A stretch of 64,000 nucleotides of DNA from Candidatus Intricatilinea gracilis (GTDB lineage: Bacteria > Pseudomonadota > Gammaproteobacteria > Burkholderiales > Burkholderiaceae_C), in NCBI GenBank assembly GCA_016702605.1, contig JADJDQ010000021.1:1116001-1180000 (forward strand), read 5' to 3'. Of this stretch, positions 36,012 through 44,880 are shown piece by piece (within the stretch, counting starts at the first letter, position 1; every line of letters starts with the position of its first letter). Below the pieces are notes generated by a model. The model was not told where the DNA came from. It did no database searches and saw nothing but the letters and a program-made list of their open reading frames with translations. A program made the translations under genes and the position numbers.

Positions 36012-36529
36012 TCAGCCGCGCCTGGCGGCCTCGATGGCTGCGATGTCGATCTTCGTCATGTTCATCATGGCCTGGAAGGCGCGTTGGGCTGCGGCGCGGT
36101 CGGGGTCGGTGACGGCAGCGATCAGGGCGCGTGGGGTGATCTGCCAGTTCAGGCCCCAGGCGTCCTTGCACCAGCCGCAGGCGCTGGCCTGGCCGCCGTG
36201 GTCGATGATGGCGTGCCACAGGCGGTCGGTCTCGGCCTGATCGTCGGTGGCGACCTGGAACGAGAAGGCTTCGGTGTGCTTGAAGGCCGGGCCGCCGTTC
36301 AGGCCCAGGCAGGGGATGCCGAGCACGGTGAACTGAACCGTCAGCACATCGCCCTGCTTGCCGTTGGGGTAGTCGCCGGGGCCCGGTGCACGGCACGCAC
36401 CGTGCTGTCGGCAAAGGTGCGGGCATAGAACTCGGCGGCGGCGAGGGCGGTGCCGTCGTACCACAGGCAGACGGTGTTGCGCGCGATGCTCGAGCTGCTG
36501 TTGCTGCTGCTGCTGCCAGGGTTGACCAT
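36012..36529 (-). CDS. PhnB-like VOC family protein (frameshifted)
   Basis: A VOC-superfamily protein of the PhnB / 3-demethylubiquinone-9 methyltransferase-like group, about 172 residues when repaired. The first part starts MVNPGSSSSNSSSS and reaches ARNTVCLWYDGTALAAAEFY and DSTVRAVHRAP. The rest, GDYPNGKQGDVLTVQFTVLG to ACGWCKDAWGLNWQITP and the end FQAMMNMTKIDIAAIEAA, lies one base out of register. Adding one base to the G-run at 36378-36381 restores one frame. GGAGT precedes the ATG at 36529. The Ser/Asn tract near the start is unusual. A sequence error is as likely as a real mutation. Confidence 0.8.
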
Positions 36530-36703
36530 GGTCGACTCCTCGGGGGTGGGCGGGCGGGCGGGCTGACGCGGCGGGGCCGGCAAAGGGAGTAGGGGCGCGA
36601 TGGCCACTGGACCCGGACGTGGTCCCGGTGCGGGCTCATGGTAGCCAGTCGGGCGATGTCGTGTGCCAGGGGCGTGCAGGCCGAAGGGCTGGCCGAGTTG
36701 GGT

Positions 36704-36791
36704 CATCATCCGCCCCATGACCCCGCACCTCAGCTTCATCACCCCGGGCGTCGACGACCTCGAGCGCGCCGTGGCCTTCTACCGCGACGGG
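36704..36791 (+). pseudogene. 5' fragment duplicated from the VOC gene at 14890
   Basis: These 88 bases match 14877-14964, the upstream edge and first 25 codons of the other VOC gene, with four mismatches (84/88). The fragment keeps the ATG at 36717 and the peptide MTPHLSFITPGVDDLERAVA, then ends abruptly inside the codons for the C-terminus of the converging HD-domain gene. It must come from a duplication or exchange whose breakpoint is at about 36791. Confidence 0.9.
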
Positions 36792-37360
36792 CTCAGTGCC
36801 AGGGCTTGTTCGATGTCCTTGCGGAACTCGGCAAATGGCGGCAGCGGTCCGTTCGGGTCCTTGGCCTGCTCGTCGATGCGGCGCAGCGCGACGGCGTCGC
36901 GCCAGTAGCGCTGGCGTTCGAAGTCGGCCGTTTCGGTGTCGGTCATCGGGCCGCCTTGCAGTTCCAGGCTTTCCACCGAATCGAACGACAGGCTGGCGAA
37001 GTAGCCGGGCTCGGTGGCGCACAGGTAGCGTTTGGCGGCCACGTGCAGGCGCACCGGTTCGGTCACAGCGGGGCCGAAGTGGCGAGCGAGCCAGCGTGCG
37101 CCCATGTCTTCGTGGCGGTCGTCGATGCCTGCCGCTGCCGGGTGCTCGCCCAACGTGTGCACCATGTGGCCGATGTCGTGCAGCAGGGCCGCGACCACCA
37201 GCGTGGGCGGCAGGTCGGCGGCGCGGGCCAGCGCGCCCGACTGCACGGCGTGCATCAACTGGTTGATGGCGGCCAGGCCGTAGCGCCGATGGGCACGTTC
37301 ACCGTAGATGGGTTCGAGTTCGTCGACGACGGGCGAGGTGGGTGTCGTGGTGTCGGGCAT
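36779..37360 (-). CDS. Phosphonate-degradation HD-domain oxygenase, PhnZ-like
   Basis: A 193-residue HD-domain protein of the type found in phosphonate clusters. PhnZ is the studied member: a mixed-valent di-iron oxygenase cleaving the C-P bond of 2-amino-1-hydroxyethylphosphonate. Metal-ligand motifs are visible: LLHDIGHMVHTLGEH, DDRHEDMGARWLARHF and the VRLHVAAKRYLC segment typical of this group, with a late Asp in YWRDAVALRRIDEQ. It is the last gene of the phnCDE-dehydrogenase operon. Its final residues (SPSR and stop) are encoded by the VOC-derived fragment, so the native C-terminus may be slightly altered. No PhnY dioxygenase gene is present in the window. Confidence 0.82.
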   Translation of the reverse strand: MPDTTTPTSPVVDELEPIYGERAHRRYGLAAINQLMHAVQSGALARAADLPPTLVVAALLHDIGHMVHTLGEHPAAAGIDDRHEDMGARWLARHFGPAVTEPVRLHVAAKRYLCATEPGYFASLSFDSVESLELQGGPMTDTETADFERQRYWRDAVALRRIDEQAKDPNGPLPPFAEFRKDIEQALALSPSR

Positions 37361-37434
37361 GGCGTGCTCGGTGGGGTGAGGCGCTGCCCGCGCTGGCGTG
37401 GCGGGTGGGCGGCCTGGCGCTGGCGTCAGAAGGG

Positions 37435-38532
37435 TCAGGGGACGATGGCGGCGCGCAGCACACGCCGGGCCGCTGCGTCGGCCATGGCGGCATCGACACG
37501 TTCGAGCGCATAGATGCCGTCGACCAGGTCGGCAAAGGCATACCGCTCGCGCTGGGCGACGACGAAATCGAGCGCCTCGATCAGATGGCGCGGGTGGTAG
37601 TTGTGTACACCCGTGAGCGTGAGCATCTTGCGCATCAGCAGATTGGCGTCGAGCGTGACCATCGCGCCCGGGTTGACGACGCCGGCCAACACGTAGCGCC
37701 CGCCCACGCGCAGCATGTCGATGCCCGAGGGGATGACGCGCGGGTCGCCGCAGACTTCCAGCACCACGTCGGCGCCCAGCGGCGGGCACAGCGATGCCAC
37801 ATGGCGCGCCAGTTCGCCGGGTGCAAAGGCGGCCGGGTCGAGTGCCAGGTCGACACCGAAACGCTGGGCGCGTTCACGCCTGTCGGCCACGCCGTCGATG
37901 GCAATCACCCGCCCGGCGCCGCGCGCCTTGGCGATGGCCGCGCCGTACAGGCCCAGCAGCCCCAGGCCCTGGATGACCACGGTCTGGCCGATGCGGATCT
38001 CGGCCGCCTCGGTGACGGCGATCATCGTGGCCACGCCGCAGTTGAGGGGCGCTGCCTCGGCATCACTCAGCACATCGGGCAGGCGCAGGATCCATGACTG
38101 CGGCAGGATGTAGCAGTACTCGCCGAAGCCGCCGTGGTGGTGTGGCGCCGTGTCGGCCGCCATGTGGCCGTACTTGTCGACGCCGGGCGACTTCTGCGGC
38201 AGGTCCAGCACTTCGCTGCAGTAGTTGGGGCCGGCGATGAAGTATTCACTCCAGGTGACGCGGTCGCCCACCGCGAGTGATGCGCCACGCATGTCGCGCT
38301 CGATGCCGGCACTCAGGGCCACGATGCGGCCGACGATCTCATGGCCCAGCACACCGGGGCAGGGGTTGGGTCGATGGCCCTGCCACGAGTGGATGTCGGA
38401 GCGGCAGATGGTCGACATGGCAATGCGCACCAGCACCTCGCCGGCCACGGGCGGGCGCAGCGGGTAGTCGCGCAGCACGAAGGGGGCGTTGGGCGCGTCG
38501 TAGACGGCCACGCGGGCACTGGTCGGGATCAT
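37435..38532 (-). CDS. Zinc-binding alcohol dehydrogenase associated with phosphonate catabolism
   Basis: A 365-residue medium-chain dehydrogenase. Zinc and cofactor signatures include ICRSDIHSWQGHRPNPCPGV, LGHEIVGRIV, the Rossmann motif GLGLLGLYGAAIAKARGAGR and VVLEVCGDPRVI. The position between phnE and the PhnZ-like gene matches the dehydrogenase subgroup repeatedly found with phosphonate genes. Its substrate, perhaps a hydroxyalkylphosphonate or phosphonoacetaldehyde, is not established. Confidence 0.88.
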   Translation of the reverse strand: MIPTSARVAVYDAPNAPFVLRDYPLRPPVAGEVLVRIAMSTICRSDIHSWQGHRPNPCPGVLGHEIVGRIVALSAGIERDMRGASLAVGDRVTWSEYFIAGPNYCSEVLDLPQKSPGVDKYGHMAADTAPHHHGGFGEYCYILPQSWILRLPDVLSDAEAAPLNCGVATMIAVTEAAEIRIGQTVVIQGLGLLGLYGAAIAKARGAGRVIAIDGVADRRERAQRFGVDLALDPAAFAPGELARHVASLCPPLGADVVLEVCGDPRVIPSGIDMLRVGGRYVLAGVVNPGAMVTLDANLLMRKMLTLTGVHNYHPRHLIEALDFVVAQRERYAFADLVDGIYALERVDAAMADAAARRVLRAAIVP

Positions 38533-38563
38533 GGTGCAGTGCTTGCAGGCAGGCAGTGGGTCA

Positions 38564-39364
38564 TCAGATCGCCCACTGGCGGATGCGCGCCGAGAGCAGG
38601 TCGATCAGCGTGACCGAGACGATGATGATGAGCAGCACGGCCGCCGTCTCGGCATAGTCGAAGCCGCGGATCACCTCATGCAGGATCACGCCGATGCCGC
38701 CCGCACCCACCATGCCGACCACCGAGGCCGAGCGCACGTTCGACTCGAAGCGGTACAGCGCGTACGAGATCCACAGCGGCAGCACCTGGGGGATGACGCC
38801 GTAGAGGATTTCTTCCAGCGCATTGGCACCGGTGGCGCGCACGCCCTCGACCGGACGCGGGTCGATGGCTTCCACGGCCTCGGCAAACAGCTTGGCCAGC
38901 ACGCCGGTGGTGTGCACCCACAGCGCCAGCACGCCGGCAAACGGCCCCAGGCCCACGGCCACGATGAACAACATGGCGAAGACCATCTCGTTGATCGCGC
39001 GGCAGGCATCCATCAGCCGGCGCACCGGCTGGTAGACCCAGCGGGGCACCAGGTTGGATGCAGACATCAGGCCGAACGGCACGGCGCACACGACGGCCAG
39101 CACCGTGCCCCAGACGGCGATGTGGATGGTGATCACCATCTCGCCCAGGTAGATGCGCCAGTCGTGGAAGTTGGGCGGGAAGAACTCGCGCAGGAACACC
39201 GCCATGTTGGCCGAGTCCCGGAACAGCGCCATCGGGCGCATGTCCGCACCGCCCCACGACCAGATCAGCAGCATCAGCACGACGGCCCAGGCCAGGGTGG
39301 TGCCGAAGCCCCCGCCTGATGGCTGCAGCGGGATGTCTCGGATCGTGGGTGGCGTGGCGGCCAT
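38564..39364 (-). CDS. phnE: Phosphonate ABC transporter permease PhnE
   Basis: Inner-membrane permease of the phosphonate/phosphite ABC transporter. The 266-residue protein has about six helices and the BPD-type coupling motif in [20 protein letters not shown] with the following conserved [20 protein letters not shown], typical of PhnE. It stands between phnD and the dehydrogenase gene on the same strand. Confidence 0.93.
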   Translation of the reverse strand: MAATPPTIRDIPLQPSGGGFGTTLAWAVVLMLLIWSWGGADMRPMALFRDSANMAVFLREFFPPNFHDWRIYLGEMVITIHIAVWGTVLAVVCAVPFGLMSASNLVPRWVYQPVRRLMDACRAINEMVFAMLFIVAVGLGPFAGVLALWVHTTGVLAKLFAEAVEAIDPRPVEGVRATGANALEEILYGVIPQVLPLWISYALYRFESNVRSASVVGMVGAGGIGVILHEVIRGFDYAETAAVLLIIIVSVTLIDLLSARIRQWAI

Positions 39365-39427
39365 GGTGCGCAGACGGGGCGGTACAGGACGATGCGGTGG
39401 AGTTGCCGGGGCGCAGACGCCGCGGCC

Positions 39428-40396
39428 TTACTTCGCCTTGCCGGCCAAGGCGGCCAGCTTGGTGTCGATCTCGGCCAGCTTGGCCTTGCGATCACCTTCG
39501 GACATGTTGGCGTCGGCCTCGAACTTCTTGCGGTCCTTGAACAGCTCGAGCTGGCGGATGGGGATCAGCTGCGCGTCGGTCGAGGCCTTGAAGCCGGCCA
39601 GGCGGTACATGTTCTTCAGGATCTCCTTCTCGCGGGCGTCCTTGCCATAGCCGACGACGAAGTCCTGGATCTTCTTCTTCATGTCGCCCGGCAGATCCTT
39701 GCGCCACACCAGCGGATCACGCGGAATCAGCGGCGAGGTCCACAGGATGCGGATCTGGTCGAGCTTCTCGGGCGACTTCTCCTTCATCTTCTGCGTCATC
39801 TCGCTGTTGCTGGTGGCCACGTCGACCTGGCGGTTCAGCACGGCCAGGAAGTTGCCTTCGTGGTTGGACGAACGCGTCACCTTGAAGTGGGTCTTGGGGT
39901 CCAGGCCGTTGAGCGTGAACACGTAGTAGCTGGGCACCAGCGTGCCCGAGGTCGACTGCGGGTCACCGATGCCGAAGGTGGTGTCCTTGCCGTTCTTGAG
40001 CACCTGGTCGAGCGTCGTGATGCCGCTGTCCTTGTGGGTGATCAGGTACGAGTAGTAGCCGGGTGTGCCGTCCAGATCGACGAACTGGGCGAACACCTCG
40101 CCGCTGGCGCGGTCGACCGCGTCGATGGCGGCCTTGTTGCCGTACCACGCGATCTGCAGCTTGTTGAAGCGCTGGGCTTCGATGATGCCGGCGTAGTCCG
40201 TGGCGTAGAAGCCGTTCACCTTGACGCCCACGGCCTTGGTCATGTCGTCCAGAAAGGGCTCCCACATCTGCTTGAGGGCGCCGGCCTTCTCGGTGGCGAT
40301 GATGCCGAAGTTGAGTTCGGTGACGTCGGCACCATGGGCCAGGCCGGCCACCAGAAGGGCGGCGGCGCCGAGGAGGGATCTGCGTGAGCGAAGCAT
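39428..40396 (-). CDS. phnD: Phosphonate ABC transporter substrate-binding protein PhnD
   Basis: Periplasmic receptor for phosphonates or phosphite. The 322-residue product has a signal peptide (LLGAAALLVAGLAHG), then LNFGIIATEKAGALKQMWEP, FYATDYAGIIEAQRFNKLQI and the ligand region QSTSGTLVPSYYVF. The second-domain NRQVDVATSNSEM is typical of PhnD. The lysine-rich, coiled C-terminus (KKFEADANMSEGDRKAKLAE) is also typical. It is the second gene of the operon, 74 bp after phnC. Confidence 0.94.
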   Translation of the reverse strand: MLRSRRSLLGAAALLVAGLAHGADVTELNFGIIATEKAGALKQMWEPFLDDMTKAVGVKVNGFYATDYAGIIEAQRFNKLQIAWYGNKAAIDAVDRASGEVFAQFVDLDGTPGYYSYLITHKDSGITTLDQVLKNGKDTTFGIGDPQSTSGTLVPSYYVFTLNGLDPKTHFKVTRSSNHEGNFLAVLNRQVDVATSNSEMTQKMKEKSPEKLDQIRILWTSPLIPRDPLVWRKDLPGDMKKKIQDFVVGYGKDAREKEILKNMYRLAGFKASTDAQLIPIRQLELFKDRKKFEADANMSEGDRKAKLAEIDTKLAALAGKAK

Positions 40397-40470
40397 GTCG
40401 GAGTCCTTGATGGCGTAAGGGAGGGAAGGCGAGGCAGAGGCGAGGGAAAGGGGCGGGCGAGGGCCGCTGG

Positions 40471-41331
40471 TCACAGCAGCGCAGCGGCGGTCTGCGGCAG
40501 GGCGGGGGGCGCGGCGCCGGCAGATGGCCCGACCACCGCTGACTCGGCGGTCGACGCGGACTTGCCGAACAGGTCGTCGACATCGGCACCGTAGAGCTCG
40601 CGCAGCAGGGCCGGGGTCAACGCGGACGACGGGCCGTCGTAGACCACCTTGCCGCGGTGCAGGGCGATCGTGCGGGGGCAGTAGCGCGTCGCGAACTCGA
40701 CCTGATGCAGCGACACCAGCACGGTGCAGCCCCGCTCGCGGTTCATCTCGGCCAGCAGCTCCATGACCTTGCGCGAGGATTCCGGGTCGAGCGAGGCGAT
40801 CGGCTCGTCGGCCAGCACGACGCGGGCACCCTGAACGATGCAGCGCGCCAGCGCAGCGCGCTGCTGCTGGCCGCCCGACAGGGTCGAGGCCCGTTGCCAG
40901 GCGGTCTGCTCGATGCCGACGGCGACCAGCGCTTCGAGTGCCTGCTGGCGCTCGGCCACGTTGAAGCGCATCAGCAGGCTGCGCCACAGGCTGGTGCGGC
41001 GCAACAGGCCCACCAGCACGTTGGTCATGACCGGCAAGCGGTTGACCAGGTTGAACTGCTGAAAAACGAATCCGATGCCGGCGCGGATGTCACGGATGTC
41101 GGACACCACGCGGCCGTCGCGCTGGATCTGGCGGCCGAAGACCGAGATCGAGCCTGAGTCGGCGCCGATGAACCCGGACAGGTGCCGCATCAGTGTGGAC
41201 TTGCCCGATCCAGAAGCCCCGATCAGGGCCACCATCTCACCGGGCGCCAGGCTCAGGCTGACCTCGTCGAGTGCGGTGCAACCTGGATAGGTCTTGCACA
41301 GCCCGCGCACCTCGATAGCCGCGGTTGTCAT
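40471..41331 (-). CDS. phnC: Phosphonate ABC transporter ATP-binding protein PhnC
   Basis: ATPase driving phosphonate import. The 286-residue protein has Walker [10 protein letters not shown] (38-46), the Q-loop [14 protein letters not shown], the signature [14 protein letters not shown], Walker [15 protein letters not shown] and the H-loop [12 protein letters not shown]. It is the promoter-proximal gene of the operon and is preceded at 47-64 bp by a Pho box. The C-terminal 30 residues are Ala/Pro-rich and not conserved. Confidence 0.95.
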   Translation of the reverse strand: MTTAAIEVRGLCKTYPGCTALDEVSLSLAPGEMVALIGASGSGKSTLMRHLSGFIGADSGSISVFGRQIQRDGRVVSDIRDIRAGIGFVFQQFNLVNRLPVMTNVLVGLLRRTSLWRSLLMRFNVAERQQALEALVAVGIEQTAWQRASTLSGGQQQRAALARCIVQGARVVLADEPIASLDPESSRKVMELLAEMNRERGCTVLVSLHQVEFATRYCPRTIALHRGKVVYDGPSSALTPALLRELYGADVDDLFGKSASTAESAVVGPSAGAAPPALPQTAAALL

Positions 41332-41377
41332 TGGTGGTGTTGTTCGATGTCCATTCAGGCCATGCTAGAAGTTGCAC

Positions 41378-41395
41378 GTGGCAGACAGATGACAG
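41378..41395 (-). promoter_or_regulatory. Pho box upstream of phnC
   Basis: Read on the minus strand this is CTGTCAT-CTGT-CTGCCAC: two 7-base half sites 11 bp apart, matching the PhoB consensus CTGTCAT-N4-CTGTCAY at 13 of 14 positions. It lies 47 bp before the phnC start, where PhoB-activated promoters have the box in place of the -35 element. This supports induction by phosphate limitation. Confidence 0.75.
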
Positions 41396-41560
41396 TCCGT
41401 TGACCGGTCAACTGCGCATTCACGGTCAGCAGTCAGGTTCGCAGGTGCGCCCCGGTTAGCCCGATTCCGCCGAGACTCCGCGGGCTGTTGGGGGTAGACC
41501 CGGGACACGCCGGCGCCCTTGCTGCTTCTTGAACGCTGGCGCGTGCGGCGAGTCAGCCGC

Positions 41561-42364
41561 TCACGGCGCCAAGTTCAGCCCGTTGGCCCAGACGGTCGCG
41601 GCGCCAGCAAAGATCGAGCGGTCATCCAGTGCCGTACCGTTGCCTGCCAGGCGCAGCCAAGCGAGTGTGTCGTGGTGGCTGCCTGGGATGAGGTCGGTGG
41701 CCCGCTCGGCCATCAGCCACGCATGCAGGCGACTGTAGAGCTCGGAGTGATGCTGGCGCGTCCAGGCCAGGCCCACCAAGTCGCCGTAGGCTTCTTCGCG
41801 CCGGGTCGCCTGCATCTTGGCGTACATCGCCGCCAGTTCGGCGTTCAGGCCGGCGGGTGGTTTCACCGCGGCGACAAAACCTGCCGGCAGACCGTACCAG
41901 GCCCCGTCCAGGTAGCGCCGGCAATGGCCGAGCTCATGGGCGGCCATCAGTTCGAGCGTGGCGTCGAGCAGGGGCGGGGCGATGGCGTCCAGCGTGGCCT
42001 GCGCTTGGGCATTGCCACGCATCGACAGCACCAGCTTGCAGCGGCCGTCGACAAAGGCCATGGCCAGCGGTGCGGCGCCCGGCATGGGTTGCGGCTGCAC
42101 GATCACGTCGAGTGGCACACCGGTCTGGCGTGCATGGGTGATCACCGGCCAGGCGCCTTGCAGCCAGCGTTGTTCGGTGGGGCTGATGCGGCTGTCGGTC
42201 GGGATCGACCTGGCGGCAGTGGTGGCCGGTGCATGGTCACCGCCCGGTGCGGGTGTGTGCGGTGCACTCCCGACAGGGCTGGGCGCCTGGCCCGCCCAGC
42301 TTGCCGACGCAGCCCCCAGGGAAAGCAAGGCGGCGCAGAACAGGTCGGCAATGAACGGTCGCAT
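41561..42364 (-). CDS. Secreted protein with HExxH metallopeptidase motif
   Basis: A 267-residue protein with a signal peptide (LFCAALLSLGAASASWA), a Pro/Ala-rich linker and the zinc-binding motif HELGH in LELMAAHELGHCRRYL. A downstream helix with REEAYGDLVGLAWTR could give the third ligand (Glu or Asp of a gluzincin-like arrangement). The rest is not recognised. I infer a periplasmic zinc peptidase or peptidase-like protein. It lies between the phosphonate operon and the PhoX-like gene but shows no functional link. Confidence 0.7.
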   Translation of the reverse strand: MRPFIADLFCAALLSLGAASASWAGQAPSPVGSAPHTPAPGGDHAPATTAARSIPTDSRISPTEQRWLQGAWPVITHARQTGVPLDVIVQPQPMPGAAPLAMAFVDGRCKLVLSMRGNAQAQATLDAIAPPLLDATLELMAAHELGHCRRYLDGAWYGLPAGFVAAVKPPAGLNAELAAMYAKMQATRREEAYGDLVGLAWTRQHHSELYSRLHAWLMAERATDLIPGSHHDTLAWLRLAGNGTALDDRSIFAGAATVWANGLNLAP

Positions 42365-42591
42365 GGGCGGCTTTCGACGGCGGTGTGTCCGCAGTCTGTG
42401 CCCTGGCCCACATATGTGCCGGTTTATTTTTTCCCGAGCCGCGCGCGGCGTGTGTGACTGGCGTGTGTTGCGGCACGCGTGAGCGTCATGTCTGTGCCCG
42501 GGCATGTGGCCTGGCCAGTGCAAGGTGTGGCGACGCGCCCGCCGCTTGTGCTTGTCGATCCGCACGGCGGCGACCTGGGGCGGCCGATCCG

Positions 42592-42624
42592 ACGAGGGCT
42601 CGGGCACACGGCCCGAACCCTCGT
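42592..42624. terminator. Long hairpin downstream of the PhoX-like gene
   Basis: ACGAGGG (42592-42598) pairs with CCCTCGT (42618-42624), and inside it CGGGC pairs with GCCCG around a five-base loop. It starts 20 bp after the stop of the minus-strand PhoX-like gene. The hairpin is strong but no T-run follows on the transcribed strand, so it is either a terminator lacking a U-tract or an RNA-stabilising stem. Confidence 0.5.
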
Positions 42625-42644
42625 TCATTCAAGGGATCGCGTGA

Positions 42645-44021
42645 TCAATCGTGGTGGCGCGCTTGCTTGCCGCAGTGGCGCGGCGCCAGCAGCATGATGG
42701 TGCGGTCGACGCCACTGTCCGGATGCTGCACGTTGATGTAGGCCACGTCGGGGCGGGTGCGGTCGAAGTACAGGCCCGTGCTTTCGGCACCCTTGGTCGA
42801 CAGGCTGGCCCACTTGGCGACGCCTTCGGCCACACCGTCACCGTCCTTGTCGACGGTGAACCACACATCTTCCACACCGCCGGGCTGGTCTTCGACGATG
42901 TAGATGTTGCCGTCGGCGTCGATCGCCAGGTTGTCCGGGTTGGCGAAGGTGTTGCCCACCGGCAGGCCGGTGGCCAGGTCGATGGTGTTGCGGCTGGCGT
43001 ACAGGCTCACCGTGTTGCGGGCCAGGTCGATCGCGAAGACCTTGTGGTTCGTGGTGGTGGCGACGAACAGCACCTGGCGGTTGCTGTCGCCGTAGGTCTT
43101 GATTTCCAGGTCTTCGGGCCGGTCGAACGCGGTGCCGAGGAACTCTGCCAGCTTGGGCGTGGCGCGCCCGTCGATGCCACGCACGCCGTTGGCGTCGGTC
43201 ACCACCAGGGTGCCCGGCAGCGGTGTGCCATTGGCGGTGGTCAGCGGCACCCAGGTGAACTGGCCGGCGGCTTCCTTGACCGAGCCATCGCCCACACGCA
43301 GCACGAAGGTCTGGCCGGCGGCGAAGTACTGGTCACCATTGCGGGCATGCTGGTCGGCCGGCACATACTTGAAGATGAAGCTGCCGTTGCGCTCGTCGAT
43401 GAAGTACAGGTTCTTGTGCTTGTCGAAGGCCAGGCCTTCGTGCGAGACACGCGGGATGATGTCGCGGTGCACCATGCGGATATCGGCCGGGTCGGCCAGC
43501 GGGTTCGTCACCTCGAACAGACGACCGTAGATGCTCACGGGCTGGCCGGCATCGTTCCAGCTCTCTTCGGCGGTGAGGAAACTGCCCCAGGGCGTCCAGC
43601 GTGAGGCATCGAAGGCGACATGGCTGTCGAGCGCCGGTGCTGCGGCCGGGCTGGCCCAGATCGTGGTGGTCAACATGGTGCGCAGATCGGTGCGCTGGAT
43701 GCCAGCGCGGTCGGTCTCGTACACGGTGAACAGGTAGCGGCCGGTGTCGGGGCCGGTCTCGTTGGCGGTGTGCATGTCGTAGTTGCCGCTGTCGAAACGG
43801 CTGGCCTGCGACGGGTCGCGCGCCACGATGGTCATCTGACTGACCTTCGGAGAGGCCAACCGGTAAGGCGCCGATTCGGGCAGGGTGGCCGTGCCGACGT
43901 CGCCAATCATGGGCTTGAAATCCGAGAAGCAGGAGGTCGCGTGGTCGCGGTCGTCTGACGCCAGGGTTGACGTGGTGGCCAGGGCAAGGCTGAGAGCCAG
44001 CATGGTCATGCGAGTGTTCAT
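42645..44021 (-). CDS. PhoX-like (DUF839) secreted phosphatase
   Basis: A 458-residue exported protein of the DUF839/PhoX group, calcium-iron alkaline phosphatases that release phosphate from organic esters. It has a short signal peptide (LALSLALATTSTLA), the segments TPWGSFLTAEESW, VSHEGLAFDKHKNLYFIDE, RPEDLEIKTYGDSNRQVLFV and NPDNLAIDADGNIYIVEDQP. These are beta-propeller blades whose Glu/Asp residues bind metal in PhoX. It is shorter than classical PhoX. The nearby Pho-controlled phosphonate operon fits a phosphate-scavenging role; strict enzymatic activity is unproven. Confidence 0.82.
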   Translation of the reverse strand: MNTRMTMLALSLALATTSTLASDDRDHATSCFSDFKPMIGDVGTATLPESAPYRLASPKVSQMTIVARDPSQASRFDSGNYDMHTANETGPDTGRYLFTVYETDRAGIQRTDLRTMLTTTIWASPAAAPALDSHVAFDASRWTPWGSFLTAEESWNDAGQPVSIYGRLFEVTNPLADPADIRMVHRDIIPRVSHEGLAFDKHKNLYFIDERNGSFIFKYVPADQHARNGDQYFAAGQTFVLRVGDGSVKEAAGQFTWVPLTTANGTPLPGTLVVTDANGVRGIDGRATPKLAEFLGTAFDRPEDLEIKTYGDSNRQVLFVATTTNHKVFAIDLARNTVSLYASRNTIDLATGLPVGNTFANPDNLAIDADGNIYIVEDQPGGVEDVWFTVDKDGDGVAEGVAKWASLSTKGAESTGLYFDRTRPDVAYINVQHPDSGVDRTIMLLAPRHCGKQARHHD

Positions 44022-44150
44022 GGGTGCTTCCTTGGTACTGTGTTGTGGGCGTGTTCGAAGCACGGCCATCGACGTGGGCCGCGCTTGCAGTCGCGTTCGC
44101 CGCCAGCTCGCTTGAACGAGCGTCGGGCCTACGCACTGTCGACGGCGCCC

Positions 44151-44168
44151 GTGACACAGGTGTGAAGG
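44151..44168 (-). promoter_or_regulatory. Weak candidate Pho box upstream of the PhoX-like gene
   Basis: On the minus strand this reads CCTTCAC-ACCT-GTGTCAC, 11 of 14 matches to the Pho box half sites with correct 11-bp spacing. It lies 130 bp before the start, further than usual, so this is only a candidate. Confidence 0.3.
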
Positions 44169-44235
44169 ATGCACGGTCCGCATGGGTCGGTCAGGCCTTG
44201 CGCCTTGCGCCAGCCGTCGACAGCGGACGAACTGC

Positions 44236-44796
44236 TCAACCAGCGCGAGCGCGCAGCAGCCTGGGCGTGATCTCGACCGTGTCCTTGCCGGTGTTGACGT
44301 AGCAGGTGCCGTCCTGCACCGTCACCTGCCAGCGCATGCTGCGTTCGGCCAGGCGCGACAGTTCCTGGCTCTGGTCGGCAGGTATCTGCCAGACCGCCAC
44401 CTTGCCCAGGCGACCGAGCTTGTTCTCGATGCCGGCCCACCAGACCGGCGTGCTGTTGGCGTAGCTGTAGACGGTGACTTCGTCCGACTTCGAGCTGGCG
44501 CGCTGCAGGCGCTTGTCGTCGGGCTGGCCGAGTTCGATCCAGTGCAGGATGCGCCCGGTCAGGTCGGCGTGCGCCAGGTCGGGTTCGTCCACGTCCGACA
44601 GGCCCTTGCCCAGGTCGAGCTGGCCGTTGTGGTCGTCGGCAGGGATGTTGAGCGCCAGCGCGAGTAGCCGCATCATCATGCGTTCGTCGTTTTCGCTGGG
44701 ATGGCGGGCGATGGTGACGGCGTGGTCGAGGTAGACGTTGCGGTCGATGTCGGCGATCTGGAGCTGGGCCTTGAAGATGGTGGCTTTGAGCGCCAT
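44236..44796 (-). CDS. yaeQ: YaeQ family protein
   Basis: A 186-residue YaeQ protein with a PD-(D/E)XK nuclease-like fold. Recognisable parts are MALKATIFKAQLQIADIDRN, ARHPSENDERMMMRLLALAL, LDLGKGLSDVDEPDLAHADL and VTVQDGTCYVNTG. The family was first noted for suppressing loss of the RfaH antiterminator, but its biochemical role is unclear. ATG 44796 gives the normal length. Confidence 0.93.
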   Translation of the reverse strand: MALKATIFKAQLQIADIDRNVYLDHAVTIARHPSENDERMMMRLLALALNIPADDHNGQLDLGKGLSDVDEPDLAHADLTGRILHWIELGQPDDKRLQRASSKSDEVTVYSYANSTPVWWAGIENKLGRLGKVAVWQIPADQSQELSRLAERSMRWQVTVQDGTCYVNTGKDTVEITPRLLRARAG

Positions 44797-44880
44797 GCGG
44801 ACTTTCGGGTGAGGGATTCGGTGGAGATCAGCGCCACCGAGAGGCGGTGGGGCGGGCAAGCGGTCGTGGCGGACGCGGCG

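Noticed and set aside
36341..36742. Separate short gene overlapping the VOC gene on the minus strand
   Set aside because: Its useful part is the first half of the frameshifted PhnB-like VOC protein; the upstream extension is Pro/Arg-rich noise through the duplicated fragment.
42365..42644. Small ORFs between the HExxH protein and the PhoX-like gene
   Set aside because: None has a ribosome-binding site or recognisable sequence; the gap is better explained by a promoter and a long hairpin.
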